DNA of 64,000 nt from Burkholderiaceae bacterium (GCA_027493945.1 JAOSJU010000001.1:2170001-2234000), one strand, 5' to 3'. Shown: positions 1 through 9,441, counted from the first letter of the stretch. Made by a program: numbers and translations. The notes: a model not told the origin generated them from the letters alone.

Positions 1-1075
1 GACGTGCACAAGGATTCGATCGCCATCGCGGTGGCTGAAGCGGGCCGAAGCCCGGGGCGGCTGATCGGGCAGATCGCCCACGACGTGCCCAAGCTGCTCA
101 AGGCGCTGGCGCGGCTGGGTGCACCCGATACGGTGCACGTGGTCTACGAGGCGGGGCCGACCGGTTACGGGCTGCAGCGCGCGCTCTCGGCCAGGGCTAC
201 CGCTGCGAGGTCATCGCCCCGTCGCTGATCCCGCGGCGCGCGGGCGATCGTGTCAAGACCGACCGGCGTGACTGCCTGCGCCCGGCCGAGCTCTCGCGTG
301 CGGGCGAGTTGCGCGCGGTGTGGATTCCGGACCGAGGCGACGAAGCGATCCGCGACCTGTCGCGGGCGCGCGAAGACGCGGTGAACGCGCGCACGCAGGC
401 CCGTCACCAGCTCAAGGCGTTCCTGTTGCGCCACGAGACCCGCTACAACGGCAAGACCGCCTGGACGAGGTCGTTCTACCGTTGGCTCGGAGAATTGAAC
501 TTCGGCGATGCGAGCAGCCAGGTGGCGTTCACCGAGTACCACCTCGCGGTGCAGGCGGCCGACCAGCGCCTGCAGCGGCTGACCAAGGCACTGAGCGCCT
601 CGGTGGCGGGTTGGCGCTTCGAGTCGGTGGTGCAGGCGTTGCAGGCGCTGCGCGGCATCGACGTGGTCTCGGCGATCGGGTTGGTGGCCGAGATCGGAGA
701 CATCGCGCGCTTCGATCACCCGCGCAAGCTGATGGCCTACCGGGGTTGGTGCCCTCGGAACAATCCAGCGGGGATCGTGTCCGCAAGGGCTCGATCACCA
801 AGACCGGCAACGCGCATGCACGACGATTGCTCACCGAGGCAGCGTGGAACTATCGGTTTACCCCGCGCATCGGACGCGCCGCGCAGGCGCGCCAGGAGAG
901 CCTGGCCGAACCGATCAAGTCCATCGCCTGGAAGGCACAGCTGCGGCTGAGCGGGCGCTACGCACGATTGAACGGCAGGGGCGTACACCACAACAAGGTG
1001 TGCGTGGCGGTGGCGCGCGAACTCGCCGGCTTCGTCTGGGCGATTGCGCAAGCCAGCGGCGCCCAGCCTCAGTGA
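1..1075 (+). CDS. IS110-family transposase, 5'-partial, two frameshifts
   Basis: DEDD-type transposase of an IS110-family insertion sequence, which recombines circular element DNA into a target. The first few codons lie outside the window: reading starts at DVHKDS, the first catalytic Asp region. YEAGPTGYGL and TDRRDC follow in the N-terminal nuclease domain. The C-terminal transposase domain has LVPSEQSSGD, ITKTGNAHARRLL and EAAWNYR. The gene is read in three frames. One base is missing near 190, and another near 742, where TACCGGGG stands for an expected TACCTGGGG (restoring AYLGLVPSE). Both breaks resemble the indels seen across the window, so the transposase may really be intact. A ribosome-binding-like AGGAGG and a 29-codon frame at 1092 follow, probably part of the element's 3' end. 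Confidence 0.9.
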
Positions 1076-1345
1076 TACAGGAGGACACGACATGAACCAC
1101 GTAGATCGATGCGGCGATGCGATCCGGACCACGATCGTGGAAACCCTCGCCCGCCCTATAGCGGCACTCTGCAAAGACTGACCCGCGATGCTAGACCGAG
1201 GCAGCCCACGCGACGAATCGGTGAAATGTGGTACCCAACCCACGCATACGAGTCTGATTCATCGTCGCTGCATCGTCCGAGTCGCATCACCCCATCGATC
1301 TGCAAACCCAGGACCTGATTACTCTTGACAGTTGCGACCATACGA

Positions 1346-1608
1346 GGGCCTGTTCACACTACGATCGTCCCCGCGCCGGGGCCTGCCGGGCCGCCAAACG
1401 AGGCGCCGGCGACGCGCGTGGCGGTGCCACGCAAGGAGCCGGCAACGAAGTGTGGCGGCCCGGCAGGCCCCGGCGAAGGGTGAGCCCGGAAAAAGCGCGC
1501 ACTCCGCGTTGCAAATGCTCGCCGTGGCCCCGCCACGGCTGCGCTTTGCGTCTTGATTGCGCGCTTTTTCCGGGCTCACGCGGGGACGATCGTAGTGTGA
1601 ACAGGCCC
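1346..1608. mobile_element. MITE-like element with three pairs of perfect inverted repeats
   Basis: A 263-bp non-coding element. Its outer ends, 1346-1375 and 1579-1608, are a perfect 30-bp inverted repeat starting GGGCCTGTTCACACTACGAT. Inside it lie a perfect 23-bp pair (1374-1396 with 1453-1475) and a perfect 21-bp pair (1480-1500 with 1559-1579, containing GCCCGGAAAAAGCGC). The strand can therefore fold into stacked hairpins under one outer stem. No open frame of note and no clear target-site duplication are visible. It lies three bases past the 3' end of the TRAP binding-protein gene. Long TIRs without a transposase fit a non-autonomous element mobilised in trans; the parent family is not recognised. 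Confidence 0.75.
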
Positions 1609-1612
1609 TAGA

Positions 1613-2737
1613 TCAGGACTTCTTCGCCTGCTTCGGGCCGAAGTAGTGGTTGTAGGCCATGCGACGGTTGGTGTTGGTGTCCATGTCCCACTTCACCGTG
1701 CGCGCGGCGAATGCGCGCTGCGAGTCGAGGATCTCCTTGAACAGCGCATTCGACCTGGACATCTTGTCGACCACGCCGTCGTAGATCGTCAGCTGCTGCT
1801 GCAGGATCGCGTCGGGCGTCTTGTAGAACTTGACGCCGTCCTTCTTCTGCATTTCCTCGTAGTCTTTCGAGTAGCGGTCGATCGCCTTCCACGACATGTC
1901 GGCCGACGCCGCCTCGACCGCGTTGTCGAGGATCGCGCGCAGCTTCTCGGGCAGCGCGTCGTACTTGGTCTTGTTGAACAGGATCTCGAACTGCTCGGCG
2001 TTCTGGTGGTAGCTCTGCAGCATGCACACCTTGGAGACGTCGGGGAAGCCGAGCAGCCGGTCGGAGCTGGCGTTGTTGAACTCGGCGCCGTCGAGCAGGC
2101 CGCGGTCGAGCGCAGGCACGATCTCGCCGCCGGGCAGCGCGTTGACCGCCACGCCCATCGCGGTGAACACGTCGATCGACAGGCCCACCGTGCGGAACTT
2201 CAGGCCCTTCATGTCGGCGGCCTTGGTGATCGGCTTCTTGAACCAGCCCAGCGGCTGCGAGGCCATCGGGCCGTAGACGTACGACTTCACGTTCGCGCCG
2301 ATCGACTGGTAGAGCTTCTCGAGGAACGCCTTGCCGCCGCCGTACTTGTGCCACGCGAGCAGCATGTTGGCGTCCATGCCGAAGCCCGGGCCCGAGCCCC
2401 ACAGCGCCAGCGCGTTGTTCTTGCCGTAGTGGTAGACGACCACGCCGTGGCCGCCGTCGAGCGTGCCCTTGGACACCGCGTCGAGCAGGTTGAACGCCGG
2501 CACTACCGCGCCGGCCGGCAGCACCTCGATCTTCATGTCGCCGCCGGTCATGTCGTTGACCTTCCTGGCGAAGTCGAGCGCGTACTCGTGGAAGATGTCT
2601 TTCGACGGCCACGTGCTCTGCCAGCGCATCGAGATCGGGCCCTGGGCCTTGGCGATCATCGGGAACGCGAGCGTGCCGGCACCTGCGGCGGCGGCGCCGC
2701 CGAGGAACTTGCGGCGGGTGCGGGTCTGTTCGTTCAT
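1613..2737 (-). CDS. TRAP transporter solute-binding protein (DctP family)
   Basis: Periplasmic binding subunit of a tripartite ATP-independent transporter, probably for an organic acid. The 374-residue protein begins with a twin-arginine-like leader (RTRRKFLGG, then an Ala/Gly-rich stretch ending AFPMIAKAQ), followed by the DctP fold (WPSKDIFHEYALDFARKV, GLKFRTVGLSIDVFTAMG, PGGEIVPALDRGLLDGAEF). The ATG at 2737 follows a GGAGG about 8 bases upstream. No DctQ or DctM membrane partner is adjacent, so this is an orphan gene here. It is the first backbone gene to the right of the inverted-repeat element. The ligand cannot be read from sequence. Confidence 0.9.
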   Translation of the reverse strand: MNEQTRTRRKFLGGAAAAGAGTLAFPMIAKAQGPISMRWQSTWPSKDIFHEYALDFARKVNDMTGGDMKIEVLPAGAVVPAFNLLDAVSKGTLDGGHGVVVYHYGKNNALALWGSGPGFGMDANMLLAWHKYGGGKAFLEKLYQSIGANVKSYVYGPMASQPLGWFKKPITKAADMKGLKFRTVGLSIDVFTAMGVAVNALPGGEIVPALDRGLLDGAEFNNASSDRLLGFPDVSKVCMLQSYHQNAEQFEILFNKTKYDALPEKLRAILDNAVEAASADMSWKAIDRYSKDYEEMQKKDGVKFYKTPDAILQQQLTIYDGVVDKMSRSNALFKEILDSQRAFAARTVKWDMDTNTNRRMAYNHYFGPKQAKKS

Positions 2738-2917
2738 ACGAAGCCTCCTTGTGGGAAATCGTTCGGGGAAGACGGGAAAGCCGAGGGTCGCCCGGCCGAC
2801 GTGGCGGAGAGACGAAGCACGCATCGTAGCGGCCGCCGCGGGCCTTGTCACCGGAACCGCGATACCCGCGCGGGTTTACCCGCATCGGGCGCATCTCGCA
2901 TCGCGAAAGACGGCCGT

Positions 2918-4336
2918 TCAGAAGAAGCCGACGCCGACCTGGAACAGCTTCTCGACCTGGGGAATCGTGCGCTTGTTCTCGACGAAGACGATGACGTGGT
3001 CTTCCGACTGGATCACGGTGTCGTGGTGCGCCATGATCACCTCGAAGCGCGCCGCGTCGCGCCGCCCGCCGAGCGGTCCGGTTTCGGTGGAGCGGACGAT
3101 CGCGCCGATGGTCGCGCCGCGCGGCAGGTCGATCTGCTCGATGCGCCGGCCCACCACCCGCGAAGACTTCGGGTCTCCGTGCGCGATCGCCTCGAGCGCC
3201 TCGGCCGCGCCGCGGCGCAGCGAGTGCACCGCCACCACGTCGCCGCGGCGCACGTGAGCGAGCAGCTTGCCGATCGTGGTCTGCGACGGAACGATCGCGA
3301 TGTCGATGCGGTTGCCCTCCACGAGATCAGCGTAGGCCCGGCGGTTGATCAGCGCGATCGTGCGCCGCGCGCCCATCCGCTTGGCGAGCATGCACGACAT
3401 GATGTTGTTCTCGTCGTCGGAGGTGAGCGCGACGAAGAGGTCCATGTCGGCCACCGCCTCGTCGGCGAGCAGGTCCTCGTCGGTGGAGTCTCCGTTGAGC
3501 ACCAGCGTGGACGACGGCAGCTGCGTGGACAGGTAGTTGCAGCGCGCGCGGCTGGTCTCGATCACCTTCACCGGTACTGCGAGCCCAGCGCGCGCGCCAG
3601 CCGCAGGCCGATGTTGCCGCCGCCTGCGATCATCACGCGGCGCACCGGCTTGTCCATGCGGCGCAGGTCGGAGAGCGCGGTGCGGATGTGCTCCGTGGCC
3701 GCCAGCAGGAACACCTCGTCGCCGGGCTCGATCATCGTGTCGCCGTCGGGGCGGATCGAGCGGTCGTTGCGGAACACCGCGACGATGCGCATGTCGATGT
3801 TCGGATGCTCGGCGCGCAGGTCGCGGATGTGCCGGCCCACGAGAGGTCCGCCGGCATACGAGCGCACCGCGACCAAGGCCGGCGTGCCCGTCGGCGAACT
3901 CGAGCACCTGCAGCGCCTCGGGGAAGCGGATCAGCTTGAGCACGTAGTCGGTGACCGTCTGCTCGGGGCAGATCAGGTGGTCGACGTAGAAGCCGCCGTC
4001 GCCGGTGATCTCCGGGTGGTCCTGGAACTCGGGGGCGCGGATGCGCGCGATGCGCCTGGGCACGTTGAACAGGCGTGCCGCGAGCTGGCAGGCGACCAGG
4101 TTGGTCTCGTCGCGCGCGGCGGTGGCGATCACCATGTCGGCGTCGGCGGCGCCGGCCTGTTCGAGCACCGGCGGATGCGTGCCGTTGCCGGCGACGGTGC
4201 GCAAGTCGAGCTTGTCCTGCAGCTGCGCGAGTTGCGCCACGTCGGTGTCGACGACGGTGATGTCGTTGCGCTCGGAAACGAGGCTTTCGGCGACCGATGC
4301 CCCGACCCGTCCGGCGCCGAGGATGATGATCTTCAA
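2918..4336 (-). CDS. trkA: Trk potassium uptake regulator TrkA (two frameshifts)
   Basis: Cytoplasmic NAD-binding regulatory subunit of the Trk K+ uptake channel, with two RCK_N/RCK_C halves. The first Rossmann motif is IIILGAGRVGASVAESL at the start and the second is VMIAGGGNIGLRLARAL mid-protein. ALTSDDENNIMSCMLAKRMG is typical of TrkA. As read, residues between about 3571 and 3876 are in another frame. Near 3876 the coding strand has GGCCTTGG for an expected GGCCTGG (one T extra), and near 3571 TACCGGTG for TACCTGGTG (one base lost). The shifts compensate, so the gene is likely intact. The start is TTG, overlapping the stop of the upstream response regulator (TTGA), which implies translational coupling. 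Confidence 0.92.
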   Translation of the reverse strand: MKIIILGAGRVGASVAESLVSERNDITVVDTDVAQLAQLQDKLDLRTVAGNGTHPPVLEQAGAADADMVIATAARDETNLVACQLAARLFNVPRRIARIRAPEFQDHPEITGDGGFYVDHLICPEQTVTDYVLKLIRFPEALQVLEFADGHAGLGRGALVCRRTSRGPAHPRPARRASEHRHAHRRGVPQRPLDPPRRRHDDRARRRGVPAGGHGAHPHRALRPAPHGQAGAPRDDRRRRQHRPAAGARAGLAVPVKVIETSRARCNYLSTQLPSSTLVLNGDSTDEDLLADEAVADMDLFVALTSDDENNIMSCMLAKRMGARRTIALINRRAYADLVEGNRIDIAIVPSQTTIGKLLAHVRRGDVVAVHSLRRGAAEALEAIAHGDPKSSRVVGRRIEQIDLPRGATIGAIVRSTETGPLGGRRDAARFEVIMAHHDTVIQSEDHVIVFVENKRTIPQVEKLFQVGVGFF

Positions 4337-5151
4337 GAAACCTGCTTGCGATACGCGCCGCGCGACAGGTCGATGCCGAGCTGCTTGAGCTTGCGGTAGA
4401 GGTGGGTGCGCTCGAGGCCGGTCTTCTCGGCCACCCGCGTCATGCTGCCGTGCTCGCGCGACAGGTGGTGCTCGAAGTAGGCGCGCTCGAAGGCGTCGCG
4501 CGCCTCGCGCAGCGGCAGGTCGAGCGGCAGCTCGCGCAGCGCCACGCTGGCGACAGCCGCGGCCGGGTGCAGCGCGACCGGTTGCGCGCCGCCGCCGGCG
4601 AGCGCGGCGCCCGGGGCCGCCACCTCGGCGCCGCCGGCGGCCTCGCCGGCCAGGCCCTGCAAATGCGCGCGCGCACCGATGACGGGAATCGCGCCCACTT
4701 GCGTGGTGGCCCGGAAGCCGCCGGCGCTGCTGCGCAGGCTCGCGGCCGCGGCCGGCGTGCCCGGCGCCTGCTCGGCGCCGCCCGGGCGGGCGCGCTGCAG
4801 GCCGGTCTCGACCGCCTTGAGCAGCTTCTGCAGCGTGATCGGCTTTTCGAGGAAGTCGAGCGCGCCGATGCGCGTGGCCTCGACGGCGGTGTCGATCGTC
4901 GCGTGGCCCGACATCATGATGACCGGCATCGTCAGCTTGCCGCCGCTGGCCCATTCCTTGAGCAGCGTGACGCCGTCGGTGTCGGGCATCCAGATGTCGA
5001 GCAGCACCAGATCGAGCCGGTTGGCTTCGCGCACCTGGCGCGCCTGCTGCGCGCTCTCGGCGAGCATCACCGTATGGCCTTCGTCTCCGAGGATCTCGGA
5101 GAGCAGTTCCCGGATGCCGATTTCGTCATCCACTACGAGGATTTCCGCCAT
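4333..5151 (-). CDS. NtrX-like response regulator lacking the AAA+ domain
   Basis: Two-component response regulator of 272 residues. Residues 1-120 are a receiver domain (VVDDE, phosphoacceptor Asp in LVLLDIWMPD, MSGHAT, DFLEKPI with the conserved Lys). Residues 210-265 are a Fis-type helix-turn-helix (FERAYFEHHL, MTRVAEKTGLERTHLYRKLK). Between them is a low-complexity Ala/Gly/Pro linker where full NtrC/NtrX proteins carry an AAA+ sigma-54 activation domain of about 240 residues. It should therefore bind DNA but not drive sigma-54 open-complex formation. It overlaps the histidine-kinase gene upstream by 26 bases and trkA downstream by 4 bases. Confidence 0.9.
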   Translation of the reverse strand: MAEILVVDDEIGIRELLSEILGDEGHTVMLAESAQQARQVREANRLDLVLLDIWMPDTDGVTLLKEWASGGKLTMPVIMMSGHATIDTAVEATRIGALDFLEKPITLQKLLKAVETGLQRARPGGAEQAPGTPAAAASLRSSAGGFRATTQVGAIPVIGARAHLQGLAGEAAGGAEVAAPGAALAGGGAQPVALHPAAAVASVALRELPLDLPLREARDAFERAYFEHHLSREHGSMTRVAEKTGLERTHLYRKLKQLGIDLSRGAYRKQVS

Positions 5152-7492
5152 GCGTCCCTGCTGATGTCTGTGAATCCGAGGCGATCAGGCGAGGATTGTC
5201 CCCGCTTTTCGCCAGTTTGGTAAATAGCACGGAAATCTGCGCGCCGGCGGGCTTGCCCGAGGCGTCGGCCCAGTTGGCCACGTCGATGCGCGCGCCGTGC
5301 TCGTCGACGATCTTCTTCACGATCGCCGGGCCCAGCCCGGTGCCGCGCGGCTTGTTGGTCACGTAGGGCTCGAAGGCCCGCGCCAGCACCGACGGCGCGA
5401 AGCCGCCGCCATTGTCGCGCACCAGCACGCGCACCGCGCCCGCGCCGTCGGGCAGCGTCAGCGCCTCGGTCAGCACTTCGACCTCGGGGTGCTCGACCTT
5501 CTCGGTGGCCTCCACCGCGTTCTTCACCAGGTTGTGGATCAGCTGGCGCAGCTGCGTGCGGTCGCCCATCACGGCCGGCAGGCGCGGCTCGAGCAGCGCG
5601 CGAATCGCGAAGCGCCCGCCCGCGGCGGCGTACAGGCGCAGAACGTCGTCGGCGAGCGCGTTGAGATCGAGCGGCCCCAGCTGCGCGGCCGGCAGCCGCG
5701 CGTAGTCGCGGAACTCGTCGACCATCAGCTTGAGCGCCGAGACCTGGTTGACGATCGTCTGCGAATTCTTCGCCAGCAGTTCGGCGTCGGCCGCCGGCAG
5801 CTTGTCGGCGAGCTTGCGCTGCATCCGCTCGGCCGCCAGCTGGATCGGCGTGAGCGGGTTCTTGATCTCGTGCGCAAGACGCCGCGCGACTTCGGCCCAG
5901 GCCACCGCGCGCTGCGCCGAGATCACCTCGGTGATGTCGTCGAAGACGATCACGTAGCCCACGCGCCGCTCGGGCAGGATCGAGCCGCGCGCGAGGATCG
6001 TCTGCTCGGCACCCGAGCCGGGGGCGCCGGCCGGCGCGCGCCCCGATTCGGCCTGCGGCCCCGCGCCCGCTTCGCCGGTCGCGGCCGGGCGCGGCAGCAC
6101 GAACTGGCGCTGCCAGCTGGCCGCGCCGGCGGCGGCCTGTTCGTTGAACGCGGCGCGGATCTGCGCGGCCACCGCTTCCAGCCGCGGCACCTCGGCGATC
6201 GGCTTGTCGAGGTGCTCGATCAGCGACAGCCCAAGGATGCGCTCGGCGCCGGCGTTGGCCAGCGAGAGCCGGAAGTCGGAATCGAGCACCAGCACGCCGG
6301 CGGTGAGGTTGGCCAGCACGCTTTCGAGCCGCGCGTTGACGCGTTCGAGCTCGCGCTGGTTGCGCTCGACCTGCATCCGCGCGTCTTCGAGCTGGCGCGT
6401 CATCACGTTGAACGACTGGGTGAGCAGGCCGAGCTCGTCGCGCCCCGAATAGTCTTTCACCGGCCGGTAGTCGCCCTCGGCCACGGCGCGCGTGCCGGCT
6501 GCCAGCATCGACAGCGGGCCGGTGAGCCATCCCGAGAGCAGGAACGAGGCGGCGACCGCCGAGAACACGGTGAGCAGGAAGATCAGCGTGAGCGTGATGC
6601 TGAAGATGCGCTTGAGCCCGCCGCGCGACAGCGACAGCTGCTGGAAGTCGCGCCGGCCGCGCTCGACCGCCTCGGCGTTCTCGGTCATCGCCGACGGCAC
6701 CGCCTGGGTGAGCTGCAGGTAGCGGTTGTCGTCGGCGCGCTGCCCGCTGGCGCTGATCGCGACGATGACGCGCAGCTTCAGCGCGTTGGCCTCGCCTTCG
6801 GCCGGCTCGACCGCCGCGTACTGCCGCGTGATGCGCGCCTGGCGCAGCGCGGTGGACGAGGGCAGGTCGGGCACCAGCATGCCGTAGCGGCTGCCGCTGG
6901 TGGTGATGATGCGCCCGGTGCCCGAGGCGATCATCGCGTCCTGCGCGCCGATCCGGTCGCGCAGCCGGTTCAGCGCCGAGGGCCACTCGTATTCCGGCGT
7001 GTCGGCGAGTTCGCCGGCCACGCCGCGCGCCTTCTGCGTCAGGTCGACCAGCAGCGAATCGAGCGCGGTGCGGCCGAGGTTCAGGCCGGCGTCGAGCGCG
7101 CGCTCCACCGGCACCGCGAACCACGACTCGATCGAGCGACCGATGAACTGCACCGAGACGAGGTAGATCAGCGCCACCGGGATCACGGTCATCAGCGTGA
7201 ACGACACCGCCATGCGCACCATGAGCCGCGTGCCGAACAGCCCGCGCCGGTAGCGCAGCACCAGCCGGCGCAGCAGCTCGAGCACCAGCAGGAACAGCGC
7301 CACCGCCAGCCCGACGGTGAGCCACAGCAGCATCGGGTACTGGCTCTCGAACAGCTCCGTGTTGGCGCTCGCGACCGCCAGCAGCAGCAGCAGGATCACG
7401 GCCAGCACGACCGAACCGATCAGCGCGAAGCGCAGCAAGCGCCCTACTGCGCGCTTTTCGGCGTCGGCGGCGTGAACGTAAAACGCTTCCAT
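5126..7492 (-). CDS. NtrY-like sensor histidine kinase
   Basis: Membrane sensor kinase of 788 residues. There are two N-terminal transmembrane segments (about residues 22-45 and 55-75), a third at about 90-115, an extracytoplasmic region, and a fourth near 300. HAMP (LAAGTRAVAEGDYRPV), PAS (LANLTAGVLVLDSDFRL) and HisKA follow, with the phospho-acceptor in RRLAHEIKNPLTPIQLAAER. The HATPase_c domain has an N box (LIHNLVKNAVEAT) and G boxes (DNGGGF, GTGLGP). The second G box reads GTGLGPAIV, where GTGLGLAIV is usual. It overlaps the 3' end of the DUF4390 gene by 49 bases and its cognate regulator by 26, so the genes are one transcription unit. The signal sensed is unknown; the gene order suggests a membrane or nitrogen-linked role. 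Confidence 0.92.
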   Translation of the reverse strand: MEAFYVHAADAEKRAVGRLLRFALIGSVVLAVILLLLLAVASANTELFESQYPMLLWLTVGLAVALFLLVLELLRRLVLRYRRGLFGTRLMVRMAVSFTLMTVIPVALIYLVSVQFIGRSIESWFAVPVERALDAGLNLGRTALDSLLVDLTQKARGVAGELADTPEYEWPSALNRLRDRIGAQDAMIASGTGRIITTSGSRYGMLVPDLPSSTALRQARITRQYAAVEPAEGEANALKLRVIVAISASGQRADDNRYLQLTQAVPSAMTENAEAVERGRRDFQQLSLSRGGLKRIFSITLTLIFLLTVFSAVAASFLLSGWLTGPLSMLAAGTRAVAEGDYRPVKDYSGRDELGLLTQSFNVMTRQLEDARMQVERNQRELERVNARLESVLANLTAGVLVLDSDFRLSLANAGAERILGLSLIEHLDKPIAEVPRLEAVAAQIRAAFNEQAAAGAASWQRQFVLPRPAATGEAGAGPQAESGRAPAGAPGSGAEQTILARGSILPERRVGYVIVFDDITEVISAQRAVAWAEVARRLAHEIKNPLTPIQLAAERMQRKLADKLPAADAELLAKNSQTIVNQVSALKLMVDEFRDYARLPAAQLGPLDLNALADDVLRLYAAAGGRFAIRALLEPRLPAVMGDRTQLRQLIHNLVKNAVEATEKVEHPEVEVLTEALTLPDGAGAVRVLVRDNGGGFAPSVLARAFEPYVTNKPRGTGLGPAIVKKIVDEHGARIDVANWADASGKPAGAQISVLFTKLAKSGDNPRLIASDSQTSAGTHGGNPRSG

Positions 7493-8031
7493 TCAGACTG
7501 CGGGTTCCAGTCCCGATTGGTGATCGCGTTGACCTGGAACGGCTTGGGCAGCTGCGAGGTATCGAGCCTCAAGCGTACCTGAGCCTCGTACTCGGTTCCG
7601 GGGGTGAGGCGCGAGGCGTCGACCACGCGCCAGTTGCGCACGCTCGCCATCGTGCGCGTGGCCTCGTCGAGCGAATCGAAGACCTGCGTCAGCCCGTCGA
7701 AGCCGAGCCGGAACTGGCGCGTCAGCGCGTGATAGGCGAGCCGGTAGACGATCGAGCGCTCGGCCACGCGTTCGTCGAGCCACCACCAGCGCGGGCGGAT
7801 CAGTTCGAACTCGAGCACGAAGTACAGCGGCACGCCGCGGCGCACCGCGTCTTCGAACGGCCGGGTGAGCGGCACCTCGAATTGGGCCGACAGCATCCAG
7901 CTGTCGCCGCCGGCATCGAGTTCGAGCCGGGGCGGTGCGGACGATTCAGCCGGCTCGGCGGCCCTCGCTGCCGGCATCTGCCCCCACAGCGTGGCCGCCA
8001 GCGCCAGCGCCAAGGCAAAGCGGGCGATCAA
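7444..8031 (-). CDS. DUF4390 domain protein
   Basis: Predicted exported protein of unknown function, conserved between rsmB and the ntrY-like kinase gene in Betaproteobacteria. The likely start is the TTG at 8031, which overlaps the rsmB stop as TTGA and gives a signal peptide (LIARFALALALAATLWG...AARAAEP). The frame is open further upstream, inside rsmB, but without a leader-like sequence. The mature domain has FVLEFELIRPRWWWLDE and SIVYRLAYHALTRQFRL, the tryptophan-rich stretch typical of the family. The C-terminus (NRDWNPQSEWKRFTF) overlaps the next gene. Coupling to the sensor kinase suggests an accessory periplasmic role, which is inference. Confidence 0.85.
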   Translation of the reverse strand: MIARFALALALAATLWGQMPAARAAEPAESSAPPRLELDAGGDSWMLSAQFEVPLTRPFEDAVRRGVPLYFVLEFELIRPRWWWLDERVAERSIVYRLAYHALTRQFRLGFDGLTQVFDSLDEATRTMASVRNWRVVDASRLTPGTEYEAQVRLRLDTSQLPKPFQVNAITNRDWNPQSEWKRFTFTPPTPKSAQ

Positions 8032-9437
8032 GGGCGTCTTTCCAGCAGCGCGTAGAAGAATCCGTCGTGGTTGCGCGTGGCCGTCGCGACCGGCAGCAAT
8101 TGCGAAACCGGCTCGGCGGCGCCCGCATCGAAGCGCCAAGACAATTCCAGCCGCCTTGCATCGCGCCGTGAAGCGAGAAAGTGATCAACCACTGACTCAC
8201 CCTCTGCCCGGAACACCGAGCAGGTGGCAAAAAGCAATTTACCATCCGGTCGGAGCAGGGGCCAAAGCGCCGCGAGGATTTCCGACTGCTGGCCCGAAAG
8301 TGTCGCAGGATCGCTACGGCGACGCAGCCAGCGGATGTCCGGATGGCGGCGCACGATGCCCGAGGCGGTGCACGGCGCATCGACGAGGATCCGGTCGAAG
8401 GGCTCGCCGTCCCACCAGTCGGCCGGGCGCCGCGCGTCGCCGCCCAGAACCCGGGGCGGTGCAGCGACGCCGCCGTGCCGCTCGAACCCGAGCCGGGCGA
8501 GGTTCTCGCGCACCAGGCGCAGGCGCGGCTCGCCGACATCGAGCGCGGTGACGCGGCAGTCGGCCAGTTCGAGCAGGTGGGTGGTCTTGCCGCCCGGCGC
8601 GGCGCAGGCGTCGAGCACGCGCTCGCCGGGCTGCGGATCGAGCAGCGGCACGGCCAGTTGCGCGCCGGCGTCCTGCACCGTGACCAGACCCTCGCCCCAC
8701 CCGGGCAGCGCCTCGACCGCGCAGGGCTCGTCGAGCAGCACCGCCTGCGGGCCGATGCGGCGCGCGCCGCGCCCGGCGGCAGCGAGCTGCGCGAGGTAGT
8801 CGTGGACGCCCGTGCGGCGCCGGTTCACGCGCAGCGTCATCGGCGGCGGCGCATTGCCCGCGTCGAGGATCGCGCGCCAGGCCTGCGGCTGCTCGGCGCG
8901 CAACTGCGCGATCCACCAGTGCGGGAAGTTCCAGCGCGCCTCGTCCTTGCGGCGCGCGGTGGCGAGCAGCGGCTCACGCTCACGCAGGAAGCGACGCAGC
9001 GTCGCGTTCAGAAAACCGGCCACCGCGGCGCCGCCGGGCATGAGCCGCGCGGCCGCGACGGCCTGGTCGACGATCACCGCCTCGGCGCGCAGCGGATCGA
9101 TCAGCTGCGCAAGCGCCACCCACTGCAATGCGGCAAGCGCCGGCGGCGGCGGCCGGCTGACGAGCAGCCGCGCGAGTTCGCGCGCCAGCCCGAGCTTGCG
9201 ACAGGTGTCATAGGCGATGTCGCGGATCGCGGCGCGCGAAGCCGGGTCGAGCCGCCCGGCGGCGTCTTCACCCGAGGCGTCGACGGATTCGCCCGAGCCT
9301 GCGCCGGCGGGGCGCCCGCCGCAGCCGCCCGCGATCGCGGCCTCGATCGCGGGCTGCAGCGAGCGTCCGGCGGCCAGCGCGGCGATCGCCTGCGCGGCGC
9401 AGGCGATCTCGACCGACAGCGGCGCGCGGGCGCCCAA
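8028..9437 (-). CDS. rsmB: 16S rRNA (cytosine-967-C5) methyltransferase RsmB
   Basis: Methylates C967 of 16S rRNA using S-adenosylmethionine. The 469-residue protein has an N-terminal NusB-like RNA-binding domain (about 20-165) and a C-terminal Rossmann methyltransferase. SAM-binding motif I is DACAAPGGKTTHLLELAD (about 278-295). The release/catalytic cysteines are in VDAPCTASG and LLFATCSVF, as expected for the NOL1/NOP2/Sun family. It is translationally coupled to the downstream DUF4390 gene. It sits four bases after the htpX stop, so htpX-rsmB-DUF4390-kinase-regulator-trkA read as one operon. Confidence 0.96.
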   Translation of the reverse strand: MGARAPLSVEIACAAQAIAALAAGRSLQPAIEAAIAGGCGGRPAGAGSGESVDASGEDAAGRLDPASRAAIRDIAYDTCRKLGLARELARLLVSRPPPPALAALQWVALAQLIDPLRAEAVIVDQAVAAARLMPGGAAVAGFLNATLRRFLREREPLLATARRKDEARWNFPHWWIAQLRAEQPQAWRAILDAGNAPPPMTLRVNRRRTGVHDYLAQLAAAGRGARRIGPQAVLLDEPCAVEALPGWGEGLVTVQDAGAQLAVPLLDPQPGERVLDACAAPGGKTTHLLELADCRVTALDVGEPRLRLVRENLARLGFERHGGVAAPPRVLGGDARRPADWWDGEPFDRILVDAPCTASGIVRRHPDIRWLRRRSDPATLSGQQSEILAALWPLLRPDGKLLFATCSVFRAEGESVVDHFLASRRDARRLELSWRFDAGAAEPVSQLLPVATATRNHDGFFYALLERRP

Positions 9438-9441
9438 GCGT

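Noticed and set aside
1092..1181. 29-codon frame after the IS110 transposase with an AGGAGG upstream
   Set aside because: Likely part of the element's non-coding end; too short and without known family.
1646..4399. Long open frames antisense to real genes, e.g. 917 codons here, 1,088 codons at 28144-31410 and 1,013 at 16216-19257
   Set aside because: They are shadows caused by the very high GC content and lack of stop codons; their composition (Arg/Ala/Gly/His-rich) is not protein-like, and conserved genes occupy the other strand.
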